From Ottelia alismoides (lineage: Eukaryota; Streptophyta; Magnoliopsida; Alismatales; Hydrocharitaceae), in contig JAZKJV010010535.1 in NCBI GenBank assembly GCA_037367405.1, positions 372,001-436,000 on the forward strand: a DNA stretch of 64,000 nt, given 5' to 3'. A program made the position numbers and the translations under genes. Under the pieces are notes generated by a model. The model worked only from the letters and a program-made list of their open reading frames with translations. It made no database searches and was not told the DNA's origin. This document shows positions 45,846-59,156 of this stretch, piece by piece; positions within the stretch are counted from its first letter, which is position 1, and each line of letters begins with the position of its first letter.

Positions 45846-48800
45846 TGATGAAACCCAATTTCATCATCTTACTTATCCATTATTAACCCCCTTGCTTAAA
45901 TTTGTGTCAATAAAATCCAGATAATGACTTGTAATTATCCGAGTCTTGAATAAATTAAAAATCACAAAAATGGCAAAATTAAAATCTGTGGTATTTTTTA
46001 GCCTTAAAAATATCCTCAAAAATATTTTCTGTCTGCAGTTGACCTCGTTTCCATTTTTAGTCAACATGAAACTTGTAGATCTCATCGAGATCTACAACTT
46101 TCATGTTTGAAATTTCTCAAATTCGGCCATTTAACCCCACACATCCCACATGTATTCTTGGAATAATCTGATTGGGCCACGTGGCTCATTTTGGTTGAGC
46201 CACGTGGCCGCTTATCTTTGCATCATCCGCCCGCGCCCTGGCCCGTTGGATCTCCTTCTGATCCAACGGCTCCATGCTCTCCACGCACGCCTTTTTCCCT
46301 TTACCGTCCGATCAAGCGCTTGGTCTCATCTATGCCATCCGTTAGCACCTCGCCCAGAGCTTGCCTCGTGTCACATTGTGTGCTGTGGGATGCATGTCTA
46401 TGAGCCTTGATCATCGCCGTCTATGCCCGCTACGTTTCCCCTCTGTTCGATCAAATCATAGATGCCATCACAGCCCTCCACTTACGCCTTCATGACAACT
46501 TGACATGTGGACGATTCCGAACCTCCCGATGGGCGCCATCTACTTAATCTTAGCCACTCCACCCTGCAGAATCCTCCCATCGTTCGATCAAAGATCTGAG
46601 TTCATCTCTATCACCCGTTAGCACCGCTTCCGCAGCTCGACATGTGGCATCTCGTACACCCTTTGATCGTGTCTCCTCAGATCTAATCCAAGCCGCTCCT
46701 TAGCGCCATCTTCTCAGCCGTTGGATCGCAAGATCCAACGGCCGAGACCTTGTCTCCTACCTCCGGTCGGTCTCTCTCCCACATTCTCCATCTTCGCGAA
46801 TGCTCTTCCCCCTTACATTTTTTCTGTCCACATTATCTATCTTTTCCACCCCCCAATGAGCCCAAAGTCTTCCCCACTCATCCATAACCCTCGTCGGTAT
46901 CTCCACCAACCACGATCTCCTCCCATTTTCTCCACGATCCCCACTCAATCCACGACGGCCACCACCTGGACCGTCCGAGCCTCCACTTCAAATACCCTCT
47001 TCCCTCCGCCTGTTGAGGGTGTCCACCAACGAAGGGGCTGAGGCCCAGCCCTCCATCTCCTCCCTATGACAGGGGGAGGAGCTCCAATCGAGCAATGACG
47101 ACCCTACACTCCGGTGAGACCCGCCGACCACCATGGCGACGTTGAGGCGCTCTCAGCCCGCTCGAGTTCGCTGGGATGGCCACCCGACATGTGCGATGAC
47201 CCCGAGGTCCTCAAAAGACCTCGAGCCCAGGCCTCCGCTCCGCCCGACCAAGGTAAGCCCTCTCTGATCTCCTCTGTGTTTTCTTCTTATTTTTGCGTAA
47301 TTATCTAGGCTGCTTCAGTAAACCCCCCTCCTACATTGATCCTCTCAAAAGCTCTGCCTACCATCAGACACCTTCGCCAACGCCTCCAATCATCTTCCTC
47401 ATCCGTCAAGACCTCCTTCATCCCAGGCTTTCTCCTCCGCCGGAGGCGGAGGAGAACCCACCAAGGGCTCCGCTTCCTCGCCTTTCCCAAGCCCTCCGTC
47501 CACCCAGCTCGCACGTACACACACTTCGACTTCCATCTAATCCCTTTTGCAGGTCAACTAACTCCAGTGGCCGTACCTCGGGCGGAGCCAAGTTCTAGAG
47601 CTCCGCCTCCGACGATCACGCGTCGACAACAAACGGCAGACTCTCCCTATCCTTCTCTAAGCTTGGGTCTTCACCGCCAGGGAATCAGTATCCTCCCCCG
47701 ACCTTCATCGAGCATGGAGGGGTGCGGAGGAGCTCCAGGCCTGACGTTGGAGCTCCAATCGCGCCGCCACCAAACAGGGGAGGAGAAGATGCAGATACCG
47801 TTGGATCTCGCTCCACAGCAGAGTTCCAACGGCCTTGGAGCTGCCACATTGTCATCCCAGAGCGCGGAGGCTCGGTGGGACCGAGCCTCGCCCGAGGCAC
47901 CCTCGAGCCACCACGTGGCCCGAGCCACCTGCTACGGCCATCCGAAGCTGCACCGAGCCTCGCCCCCACCCGAGCCTGAACTCACGTGCCTCACGCACGT
48001 GGGTGCAGGGCTTTTTGCATCGGCGTCCTCGCAACTTTTGCATATTGAAGATAGGTCCTGTCAGCACGTGCAACACCATACGCGCCTGGGGTATTTTGCA
48101 TTTTGACCCTTGTGGGTTTCAATAATTGCAAATATGCCCCTACGCGTGTGGTTTATTTACAAGGAAGGCCTCACACTTTATTTTATTGCATTTTAATCCC
48201 TCCCAGGGACCTGTTTGTAGTTATCTTTTCATGTTTTCTTGCGTTTATGCCCTTGTCTTCATTGTTGCATATCTTGAGCATCGTGTTTCCGTTTCAGTCG
48301 ATTTCTGTCTCATTTCAAAGCTTGCTTGATGTACTTTTTAGTGGCATACCTAATTTCTTATATTATACACATGAAGTTTGATGTATTATTTTGTTAACAA
48401 TGTGTCTCTTATGCCTTGTTCAACTTTTCAATCAAGTCGGTCATCTTAATTATACCTGAAATTGACTCATGTTAAATTTGCTCATCATTCTGAACTAGGG
48501 CATATTATTTGTGTTGCATTTCATTGTATTTATTTGCCTGATTAAAATGAAATATAAAAAAAGTGCATGTTTGTTTTAAAGCATTGTCCTGTCTTCATCC
48601 GTCAGCATTATTTGACCTATTGATCTCTCACTAAACACTTAGTTAAATAGATAAAAATAAGGATAATCACGAGAAAGGCTCGTGTCCCTAAGTTCGACCT
48701 CGGTTTCTTGCCAAGTAAAATAAAAAAATTATGGCCATCTTATTCTATGGACAAATTAATTAGATGGTCTTTGATGACCCAGTTCGGCCCGATTGTGATG

Positions 48801-48853
48801 ACATATCAAGTGTTAAAACAACACTATTAAAGGGCAGATTTTGCGGATTATCA
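45846..48853 (+). repeat. LTR 2 of the array (shared middle LTR)
   Basis: 3008 bp. It serves both as 3' LTR of the first body and 5' LTR of the second. The CACGTG hairpin is at 46175-46209, intact in both arms. Its longest ORF (47336-48106) is open only in this copy; LTR1 and LTR3 break it, so it is not called as a gene. Confidence 0.92.
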
Positions 48854-48855
48854 AA

Positions 48856-48873
48856 TGCCGCCATTGCCGGGGA
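48856..48873 (+). promoter_or_regulatory. Primer-binding site, tRNA-Asp type (array body 2)
   Basis: TGCCGCCATTGCCGGGGA matches the tRNA-Asp complement at 16 of 18 bases. Its two mismatches differ from those in body 1, so the sites decayed independently. Confidence 0.85.
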
Positions 48874-51800
48874 CATGACTCATTTCTTGTATTTTTTTGG
48901 ATTTTCATTTATTTAATTAAGTGTTTCTCTCATATAGGTCACTCTTTTCATCGATTTTTGCATTATAAAAGTTTTTTCTCTTCGACTGATCTCTAACCGT
49001 TGCTTCTGTGGCAGGACCCTTGGAGGCGAGGAGCAGGATGCTACCCACTGTGAGGAGCCGCAGAAGCACGCTTGGAGTACGTCGAGAAGAAAGAAAAAAA
49101 TGAGTCACTTTGCATAACATTTTATCTTGTAATATTCATCTTTTACACCGGTCTTCGATCGATGACTCGCGAGTGTAATCGAATGAATGTGGTTGTGTGG
49201 GGATCGTCCCCTCTTGAGTGTCAACCTAGAACCAGGCACGCGGCTCTTCGAGCTTAGTTTAAATTTCGCATTTTTATGTGCTTGCTCGTAGGTAGGACAC
49301 ACCTTTATCAAAGATGCACGTAGCATTGCTTCATTTAGTCAAATTTAAAAGAGATTTTTCCCGCTAATAGAAGCATGTTAGGTGCGGTTTTTTGATCGAC
49401 TTGCATACATGTTTCTGGTTATAAGACAGTCCAAGCATTTCATGTATTTTTGCCAATTCATTGGATGTTTTATCGCTCAGCTTAGATCATGTTTTTATCG
49501 GTTACGTGGTTTTTCTCAGTTTCCCTTCCTAGCTTTATCACCTAGGTTAATGGAAAATGAGAATGAACAGAATACGATAATTTCTTGATTTATGTGCTCA
49601 CCTTAATTCAGTGACAACTTTTAATAATAATTGGGACTGCTAATATGCAAGCCGACCTAAAAATGGAGAAATTTTTTGTTTTGGCAGAGCAACACCCTCA
49701 TTTACGCATTGATTTTCACTTAACATTTTTCTCCGTATTTAATATAATGTTTTAATCACCAATAAAACTGACAAGATAACAAATCAACTTCGGTTGGTTT
49801 CATGTGTGAGTTGGTGAAATTGAGGGTCTTGCATGCTTGATTGAGCCATGTTTGCTTCGATACACTCCCGAGAGCCTTAAACACTCCATTCATCTCCGCA
49901 GATTCATCCTCTCACTTGTAAATCCATCCTTCTTTTCGTATACCTTGGGTCTCTCCCAACATCAAATCTCATCTTTATACTTAGTCTAATCTTAGCCTAA
50001 GTATAGGGGGGACCCGAGTCCCTGTGATTTTCTCCACTCATCTTTTCTTGCCTTTATACTTAGGTTATTCCTAACCTAAGTATAGGGGGAGCCCCTCTTA
50101 GTTCCCATATATTTCTCTATATTTAAATGGACCTTTGGAATTGTAACATCTAGTGCTATGAGGACATAGCAAAGTTTAAGTATAGGGGGTATACCGTATA
50201 TACAGTATACTTACTTTAGCTATAATCTGAAAAAATTGAAAAATTTAAATCTTTTTGGCTGAAGTAAAATCCTTTGAACTAAGTGGACTCAAGTGTTTTC
50301 ACAGCTTTTCTATACTATGTTACACTATTTTTATAAAAATATTTTCGAAAATGATTTGAAAATTGATTTTTCCTTGTTTTGATAAATCTTTTGAAAATGT
50401 TTTGAAAATTTTTATTTATGTGACATGGTTTCAAAATTTTTCTTTCTCTCTTCAAGGAAAGTTGAGTCTAACCAGTGTTCTAACCTTCTACTAAAATCCA
50501 TAAAACTAAGAAAAAAACCCAAAATCCTTTAGGAGTCATCAGTGACTACTAAGACGAATTAAGTAGCCGCGTTCAATGAGGGTTCGCCCTTAGCAGATTG
50601 GATAGTTTAGAGGACATCGCGTAAGGCCCCGTCCTTAAGCAACGGGCTCCGGCATGTACTTACATCCATACTGGCTGAATGTATATTCATCTACTTAATT
50701 GAGTTTAGGCAGTCCTAATATCTCTCGGAGCTTTAAAAAAAGAGAAAAAAGAAAAAAAAGAAAAAAGAAAAAAAAGAAAAAAATTTGTTTTTTAATGAAG
50801 GAGTTGGATTAATCCTCTACTTTCACACTTCCACCCAGGATATGAAATGTTCAAGGAAACTTAGTTTTATGAGGTCTTGAGATTTTGGGTTAACTAGCCT
50901 TAGCCATCAGGGTCTTTGACTTGATCATTCACATTCCCCTAGTTTTCTAGATTTGCATGCTATATTTCATGCTTAGTCTCATACCATTAAGAATATGATC
51001 AGCACATCATATGCATGACTGCGGTTTTCATGAAATGATTTGACTCTTCACCTGAGGGATTGGGATGAGGGATTCAAGTCTGGACTTGATCTAATCATGC
51101 TCGAGGATGGGATAAAATCTTTGAAGGCTTCATGAAACCTGAGTGTCAGTAATTTTTTGCCAGTATGAGAACTTGGTTCTTATACTAATCTCTTACATTG
51201 ACCTAAGTGCTAGGGTGTGAAATAAATAAAAAAATGTTGATCAGTGTGCGCCAACTCTTGGTAAAAGTAGTGGAGCTAGACAATAATTATACAAATAAAT
51301 GAAATTATAAAGAAAAGCTCTCATTCCACAAAGTCAAATATCAAAGAGCTTCCACCAAAGGCTAGCGATCCCAAATATTTCAATGTGTCCACTTGGACCA
51401 CTGCTATTAGGACCAGGAGTCGGGCTTGCACCAAAAAGGGCTCTGCATCGTAAATGCTACAATTCTGGGTGTCGAAGGTACGATTGGTACTCAAAAAAGA
51501 CACACCCCGGTGTATTCCCAGGAAAACAAGTGCAGACGGCTCCAAATTCTCTTGATGGATGCACTAATCAACGCCAAAAAATGTGTTGCGTAAAAGGCAT
51601 TAGAGAGAATCGTTGTTCCAATGAGAGGGAGAGAAGAAATGACACAATCCCATGCCCTCCATCACTGGCCTTCTTCTACATTTTCTAAGTCTGACAACTA
51701 AAGAGACGGTGGACTGGATGCAAGATGTGATTTATTCCCTAGTGTTGAGGATTGGGTCCTTAGGAGAATTTCTTGGACCAAGACTTTGGATAACGATTTG

Positions 51801-52035
51801 ACTCTACTCTCAGAATCGCAGACAACACTAAATTTCATATCCTTAGTATATATGTACATCAGAGAGAGTCTGGAGAATTAGAGGAATTGGGTGCCTCTTG
51901 ATTAAGGCTAGGTTGAATTCTAGAATTTCGGACCTCTAAAGTTGAGTAGACTTGAAGAAATTGGATCCTGTACTCACATGCACAGGGGGTTAATCCGGCT
52001 TATTCATTCTCTTTGATGCTCAAGGACGAGCATAG
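48874..52035 (+). other. Internal region 2 of the array (no recognisable coding)
   Basis: It aligns along its length with body 1. PPT-like hairpins lie at 49976-50011 and 50054-50090, with a single arm at 50173-50190. The purine run at 50735-50785 is longer than in body 1. No conserved ORF was found. Confidence 0.8.
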
Positions 52036-52050
52036 TTTAAGTATAGGGGG
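52036..52050 (+). promoter_or_regulatory. Polypurine tract, array body 2
   Basis: TTTAAGTATAGGGGG ends directly at LTR3 (TGATGAAACC at 52051). Confidence 0.88.
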
Positions 52051-55000
52051 TGATGAAACCCGATTTCATTATCTTAATTATCCATTATTAACCCCCTTGC
52101 TTAAATTTGTGTCAATAAAATACGGATAATGTCTTGTAATTATCTGAGTCTTCAAAAAAATTAAAAATCAAAAAATGGCAAAATTAAATCTGTGGTATTT
52201 TTTAGCCTTAAAAATATCCTCAAAAATATTTTCTGTCTGCAGTTGACCTCGTTTCAATTTTTAGTCAGCATGAAACTTGTAGATCTCATTGAGATCTACA
52301 ACTTTCATGTTTTTAGTTTTCTGAAATTCGACCATTCAACCCCTCATATCCCACATGTATTTTCAGAATAATTTGATTGGGCCACATGGCTCATTTTGGT
52401 TGAGCCACATGGCCGCTTATCTTTGCATCATCCGCCCGCGCCCTAGGCCGTTGGATCTCCTTCTGATCCAACGGCTCCACGCTCTCCACGCATGCCTTTT
52501 TCCCTTCACCGTCCGATCAAGCCCTTGTCTTATCTATGCCATCCGTTAGCGCCTCGCCCAGAGCTTGCCACGTGTCACTTTGTGCGCCGTTGGATGCAGG
52601 TCTATGAGCCTTGATCATCGCCGTCTATACCCACTACATTTCCCCTCGTTCGATCAAATCATAGATGCCATCATAGTCCTCCACTTACGCCTGCATGGCA
52701 ACTTGACATGTGGACGATTCCGAACCTCTCGATGGGTGCCAACTACTTAATCCCAGCCGCTCCACCCTGCAGAATCCTCCCATCGTTCGATCAAAGATCT
52801 GAGTTCATCTCTATCGCCAGTTAGCGCTGCTTCCGCAGCTCGACACGTGGCATCTCGTACACCCTTTGATCATGTCGCCTCATATCTAATCCAAGCCGCT
52901 CCTTAGCATCATCTTCTCAGCCGTTGGATCGCAAGATCCAATGGCCGAGACCTTGTCTCCTACCTCCGGTCGGTCTATCTCCCATGTTCTCCATCTTCAC
53001 GAACGCTCTTCCCCCTTCCAATTTTTCTGTCCACATTCTCCATCTTCTCCACTCCCCAACCAGCCCAAAGTATTTCCCACTCATCCATAACCCTCGCTGA
53101 TATCTTCACTAACCACGATCTCCTCCCATTTTCTCCACGATCCCCACTCAATCCACAACGGCCACCACCTGGATCGTCGAGCCTCCACTTCAAATACCCT
53201 CTTCCCTCCGCCTGCTGAGGCTGTCCACCAACGAAGGGGCTAAGGCCCATCCCTCCGTCTCCTCCTTGTGACAGGGGGAGGAGCTCGGATCGAGCAATGA
53301 TGACCCTACACCCCGGTGAGACCCGCCGACCACCATGGAGGCGACGCAACGCTCTCAACCCGCTCGAGCACACTGGGATGGTCGCCCAGCATGTGCGACG
53401 ACCCCGAGGTCCTCAAAAGACCTCGAGCCTAGGCCTCCGCTCTGCCCGACCAAGGTAAGCCCTCTTTGATCTCCTCTGTGTTTTCTTATTATTTTTGCGT
53501 AATTATCTAGGCTGCTTTAGTCAACCCCTCTCCTCCATTGATCCTCTCAAAAGCTCCGCCTACCATCAGACACCTTCGCCAGTGCCTCCAATCATCTTCC
53601 TCCTCCGTCAAGACCTCCTTCATCCAAGGCTTTCTCCTCCGCCGGAGGCGAAGGAGAACCCACCAAGGGCTCCGCTTCCTCGCCTTTCCCAAGCCCTCCG
53701 TCCACCTCAGCTCGCACGCACATACGCTTCGACTTCCATCTAATCCCTTTTGCAGGTCAACTAACTCCATTGGCCGGACCTCGGGGGGAGCCAAGTTCTA
53801 GAGCTCCGCCTCCGGCGATCACGCGTCGACAGCAAACGCCAGATGCTCCCGCTCCTTCTCTGAGCTTGGGTCTTCACCGCCAGGGAATCAGCTTCCTCCC
53901 CCGACCTTCATCAAGCATGGAGAGGCGCGTAGGAGCTCCAGGCTTGATGCCAGATCTCCAATCGCACCACCACCCAACAAGGGAGGAGAAGATGCAGATA
54001 CCGTTGGATCTCGCTCCACGGTGGAGATCCAACGGCCTTGGAGCTGCCACGTTGTCATCCCAGAGCGCGGAGGCTCGGTGGGACCGAGCCTCGCCCGAGG
54101 CACCCTCGAGCCACCACATGGCCCGAGCCACCAGCTACGGCCATCCGAAGATGCACCGAGCCTCTCCCCCACCCGAGCCTGAACTCACGTGCCTCACGCA
54201 CGTGGGTGCTGGGCTTTTTGCATCGGCGTCGTCATAACTTTTGCATATTGCAGATAGATCCTGTCAGCGCGTGCAGCACCATACGCGCCTGGGGTATTTT
54301 GCATTATGACCCTTGCGGGTTTCAATAAATGCAAATATGCCTCCACGCGTGTGGTTTATTTACAGGGAAGGCCTCACACTTTATTTTATTGCATTTTAGT
54401 CCCTCCCAGGGACCTGTTTGTAGTTATCTTTTCATGTTTTCTTGCGTTTATGCCCTTGTCTTCATTGTTGCATATCTTGAGCATCGTGTTTCCGTTTCAG
54501 TCGATTTCAGTCTCATTTCAAAGCTTGCTTGATGTACTTTTTAGTGGCATCCTAATTTCTTATTTTCTACACATGAAATTTGATGTATTATTTTGTTAGC
54601 CATGTGTCTCTTATGCCTTGTTCAACTTTTCAATCAAGTCGGTCATCTTAATTATACCTGAAATTGACTCATGTTAAATTTGCTCATCTTTCTGAACTAG
54701 GGCATATTATTTGTGTTGCATTTAATTGTATTTATTTGCTTGATTAAAATGAAATATAAAAAAATTGCTTGTTTGTTTTAAAGCATTGTCATGTCTTCAT
54801 CCGTTAGCATTATTTGACCTATTGATCTCTCACTCAACACTTAGTTAAATAGATAAAAATCTGGATAATCATGAGAGAGGCTCGTGTCCCTGAGTTCGAC
54901 CTCGGTTTCTTGCCAAGTAAAATAAAAAAAATTATGGCCATCTTATTCTATGGACAAATTAATTAGATGGTCTTTGATGACCCAGTTCGGCCCGATTTTG

Positions 55001-55056
55001 ATGACATATCAAGTGTTAAAACAACACTATTAAAAGGCGGATTTTGCGGATTATCA
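52051..55056 (+). repeat. LTR 3 of the array
   Basis: 3006 bp, ending GGATTATCA and followed directly by the GGCAT duplication. Both CACGTG cores of the hairpin near 52379-52413 have become CACATG, a change expected from decay of a methylated CpG. Confidence 0.92.
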
Positions 55057-55061
55057 GGCAT
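55057..55061. repeat. Target-site duplication (right), GGCAT
   Basis: Exact partner of 39652-39656. Immediately after it the copia sequence resumes. Confidence 0.9.
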
Positions 55062-57232
55062 CTGCAGTTAAGACCTTTTAGATCACAATCTATAAAAGTC
55101 TTAATTTCTTGAAGATAAGACTTTGGGATCACTATCTCAAAAAATCTTGTCCTCTTTGAAGATATTGTTATTACTGCAATCAAGTGTAATATCTCCGTAG
55201 TAGTATTAGTAACATTTACTACTCCCAGTACATGGCAAGCATCTGGCTTTTGTACACATCTAGCATACACTGAGCTTCCCAAAGCTGATGCACTTGGGAT
55301 TGTAGCTTTGGTATTCACATCCGCAACTCTTAGAGGTGATATCCCTTTAGATAGGTCAGTACCATATCTTAAGCGAAATAAGCCTTCCTTTGAGTTTCCC
55401 AAAAAATGTAATATGTCCAAGTTTTACCACTAATGTGATGGTTCCAATACCCTCTTATCTTTGATTCTGAACAACTTCAGAACTAAGATCTAAGTGGTAT
55501 CCTTGAGATCATATCTCAAGGTATGGAACAAACATATTATAAAATACTAAATACTATCCTTATATCATTCCAAATGATTAGGATATCATCTACATTTAGC
55601 ACGATGAACACAATGGCACTCCCACTATGCTTCACATGATACATCAAGATTCTATCTGAAATCATATCATTTATAATATCACCAAATATAATATCACAAC
55701 TACAAGAAGCTTATTTGAGTCCATAGATGGAGTTATTCAACTTGCACACCTTGCTTTCCTCAACAACTAACCCCTGGGGTTACTTCATATGAATATCCTC
55801 GTTGAGGAATTCATATAGGAATGCAATCTTGACTTCCATATAGTAGATTTCATAGTTAAGCTTTGTAGCTATAGTTAGCAATATTCTGATGGGTTTAAGC
55901 ATGATCATTGAAGAGCAAGTCTCATCTCCAAGAAATGTCTTATCTTAGTGTGTATCTTGTCGATACAAGTTGTTCTTTGAAGGTGTCTACCTTCTCATGA
56001 GGTTCCCTCTTTCTCTTGAAAATCCATTTACACCTAACAGGTTTTACCGTTATAGGTGGATCCTTGAGGGTCCATATACAACACTTGTATATGAAGTATA
56101 TTTTATACTTTATTGTTAACATCCATCTTTCCAAGTCATGATCCTCAGAAACTTCATCATATGGAGTTAGATCGTCGTCAGACATAACTGACACATGGAA
56201 TCCATCCTCAAAATAATTTTGATGAGGTATGAGTGTTTCATCCTTAATTGTTCCTTTAGTTACCGATTTCAGGAGCCTCATTATCTTCTTAAGATTAAAT
56301 GAGTTCTTTTACTTCATTTTCATCTTGATTCTCAAGAGTGCTGTCATCTAAGCATCATATCCTTAGAGATGAAATCTTTTAAGAATCTCAAGGTCGTAAA
56401 GTAGGTATCCAATGTTATACTTTATTTTCCAAATGAAGTAGCACTCTCTGGAGCAAGATTCCAGCTTACTTTCATTCATGACAAAGTTATGTACCAAGCA
56501 ACCCTAAATCCTCAAGTATTCAACACTAGGCTAGGTTCCAAACCATAGCCTTTGAGGGTTTTAAGGTTTTAATTTGCATGGAACCTTATTAAGGATATAT
56601 ATTGTAGTCTCTACTACTTATATACCTAGAAAAAAAGAGGTAATTATGCTAAGAGTTTATTGAGTTTAAGCGTATCAGGAGGAGTGAGATAGGAATAATA
56701 TTCATATCTCCAATAGGTATTCGTGAATTCTTCTAATAGGTACAAGCTACCTCAGTTAGATCAAATTCATTTCATCATCCTTCAAACTTTGGTTCTAAAC
56801 CAAAATTGTGAAATCTTTGAACGTTTCAATGGTTTTTATGGTGAAGAGAAGAAGTCTCATATAAAAAATTATCAGAAATGGATATCACATATCATTAATA
56901 TGCATTATGATATAGATGATCCACATACATAAATATGTATTTGATATTGAATACCTTGGCATCTTACACCATTCCCAGAGAAGGATGCATTGGACATTTT
57001 TACTTTGAATACAATATTCACATGTAAGATTTGAAATTTTTAGAAATTCTAAAGTTTCATATCTTACTAGTATATTGATCTCATCAACAAACATATATCC
57101 CAGACTTGAGGATGTTAAAATATTGGACAGTGATTTGAATGTGATTCCAAGGGAGACTTGTAGGACGTCATGTATGCCATATCCATATCCAAGTCTAAGT
57201 AGTGAATTTATTGGAAAAGATTCCAAGTCCAA
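55062..57232 (-). pseudogene. Copia pol remnant, reverse copy, part 2 (RNase H, RT, integrase, pre-integrase)
   Basis: On the minus strand, 55062-55450 holds the RNase H end (GISPLRVADVNTKATIPSAS). RT lies at 55500-56281: AIVFIVLNVDDILII with NVDD at 55585-55596, YKIYFIYKCCIWTLKDPP, PVRCKWIFKRKREPHEK and QLVSTRYTLR. 56400-56650 is the integrase C-terminal area. 56885-57232 carries LTCEYCIQSKNVQ, a CxxC resembling the pre-integrase zinc-binding region. Stops are frequent. It joins 39313-39656 across the array and mirrors the forward copy at 35995-37718. It keeps more of integrase than the forward copy. Confidence 0.8.
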
Positions 57233-57339
57233 GACTAGTGAATTATTTGGACTAAGATCAGATCATTTATTAGACGTGCATTCCATGTCCAAGACACAAC
57301 ATTCATTACATATACTGAACTGTATTACATGAGCTCACT

Positions 57340-57540
57340 CATTAGATATTGGGATAAATTTCATAGATGGTCGTCTCGCTTTAGAAGCTTGACTAAATTT
57401 ATAGGTTTGATATATGCTTTTGGAAAGTATATGATCAGTACCTTGGTATGATATATGCTTTTGGAAGGTATATGGTCGGTAAAAAATCCCAATGATCAAA
57501 TGAGAAACTTAATTATAAAATAAAAAAGGAGACAATCTAA
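57340..57540 (+). repeat. Copia LTR fragment, family 1
   Basis: It matches 38345-38530 forward, including both GATATATGCTTTTGGAA units and AATCCCAATGATCAAATGAG. It is a third, isolated piece of the LTR seen at the palindrome. Confidence 0.7.
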
Positions 57541-57690
57541 ATAAGATATAAAACTTTGGGTTTATTCAAGGTCGTACAGTATGCAGGATATACAAGTATT
57601 AGGAATACATGAGGTTGATGTGATCATAAACGATTGTTAACCATGACTCTTCCATTCCGAGGGAGTGATGAAACAAGTCCGGATTTTAGT
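57541..57690. other. Unassigned copia-flank sequence
   Basis: This short stretch lies between two copia LTR pieces. Its end (GGATTTTAGTGAC near 57692) is repeated in reverse at 63975-63987, so the inverted duplication starts here rather than at the LTR. Confidence 0.4.
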
Positions 57691-59150
57691 GACTCCTACC
57701 AATAGAGAAGTGATCTAATCTTGGTCCAAGTGTTGGATAGTGATCTGAATGTGATTCAGATTCAATGAACTAGATTACATCTACGGCCTTGATTTAATCA
57801 AGCATCTTTGAGAGGTCCCTGCGATCTGGATTTGAGATTTGATCCCATTATACAAGTCACTATACGAACATACAATCACATTGTCCTTATCTCCAGGTAT
57901 CCGTAGAGAAAGCACGTTGTCATTGAAAGAGTTCAAGGATAATTTCATTGTTGATAATGATTCCTAGCATTGACGAAAATGTATAATTAGATGTGATTTA
58001 TTTAGCAAAGAAGTGAATAATGTGAATGTGATTCATATTATTTTGGCACATGAGAATAGAGATCCAATATAATTAAATGTGAATTAATTATCATGGATAT
58101 GAATAATGTGGATAGTAATATTCATATTAATTATATATATTATAAATGTGATTTATATTATATAAGAGAGAGTTTGTTTGTAAATAACATTTACAATTTA
58201 AATGTTGATGTGAATTGGATTCGTATTGGACAATTAATTGAACATGTAATTAATATTTTATTTTGGGTTGTTAATATGATTCATATATTTCTAGTGGCAT
58301 GATTGCAATGTTCACAAAATAAATTGGATTTATTTTTGTGAAATAATTTGCAACAAAATTTGTTGAAAATATTTGGATAAATTCATGGAATGGGAGATTC
58401 CACGTATAAGGAAAAGGAGGCCCCCCTTCCTATTAAAGAGAGGGGACAACCAACAAGTCCTATTTGGACTTGTGGTCATCCACCCCCCTTTTGGAAGGAA
58501 GCTAGCCTCCTTCCTATTTATCCATGGTAGATTGATTTAATGTAAATTAAATTATATTATTTTTATCTAATATAATTAATTTATTTTATTTAATTATCCT
58601 TTGTTTTTAGCAAAAAAATCATGCCCATTGAAAGAAACACAAGTCATGTGAACCATTGGATTTGCGTTGAATCCAAAAATAATATAAAAGGAGAGGAAAC
58701 CCTAGCTGTTCTTTACATATATAACATATATGCTCTCATCTCTTTCTCTCTACAAGCGATCTCTCCTTCTCTCTCAACTTATGGATGTCTACCTTGATGC
58801 CCTAGAGAGAGGTCATTGTTGTCGTCGCCACATCGTTGTATTGTCGCTTTCGACCACTCATGGATCTCTGTCTCCTTCAGTGTGCCTCGGTCGTGAAGAA
58901 GATGTCGGATCTTGTGTGACAAGATCAGGAGATTCGTCACTTGCGTCATCAATATGGATTGCGAGGAGCACGCATTTCATCAACGCACTAGCAAGTATCT
59001 CCTCTGTCAGATCGGACTTGTGACAGGAGGTCGCTTCCTTTAGAGACTCGATTTCAACCACGCTTCAAGATGCAAACCTATACTTATTTGTGGTTTGTAT
59101 GAAATGATCTGAGAAGTGTTCTTGGATCATGTGATTTCATCTCTAAGGAT
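57691..59150 (+). repeat. Copia LTR, family 2 (copy 2, forward)
   Basis: It contains GATCTAATCTTGGTCCAA, then TGTTGGATAGTG. A hairpin of ACAAGTCC...GGACTTGT lies near 58457-58475, and a TATA-like site (AATATAAAAG) at 58681-58690 precedes AACCCTAGC and a CT-rich start region. The ORF at 58730-59023 is not conserved in copy 3. It is matched in reverse by 62455-63990. Confidence 0.78.
58681..58690 (+). promoter_or_regulatory. TATA box of copia LTR family 2
   Basis: AATATAAAAG is kept as ATTATAAAAG on the minus strand at 62871-62880. The following CTCTCTCTACAAG region is a typical LTR transcription start area. Confidence 0.6.
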
Positions 59151-59156
59151 ATGATT

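Larger units (their letters stand above)
39657..55056 (+). mobile_element. Three-LTR, two-body tandem array of a noncoding Athila-like element
   Basis: The order is LTR 39657-42658, body 42659-45845, LTR 45846-48853, body 48854-52050, LTR 52051-55056, so the period is about 6.2 kb. LTRs are about 3.0 kb and bodies about 3.2 kb. Each body starts with a tRNA-Asp primer site and ends with AAGTATAGGGGG. An exact GGCAT duplication flanks the whole. No gag or pol motif is visible in either body, so this fits a large non-autonomous element (LARD-like) with Athila-type signals. Over the first 145 bases LTR1 and LTR2 differ at roughly 6% of sites by eye. Unequal recombination between LTRs is the simplest origin. 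Confidence 0.93.

Noticed and set aside
47336..48106. 256-codon ORF in array LTR2
   Set aside because: The frame is broken in LTR1 and LTR3, overlaps equally long ORFs on the other strand, and resembles no protein family.
58730..59023. 97-codon ORF after the copia LTR TATA box
   Set aside because: Not kept in the inverted copy at 62570-62800, which has several frame changes. It is probably LTR leader.
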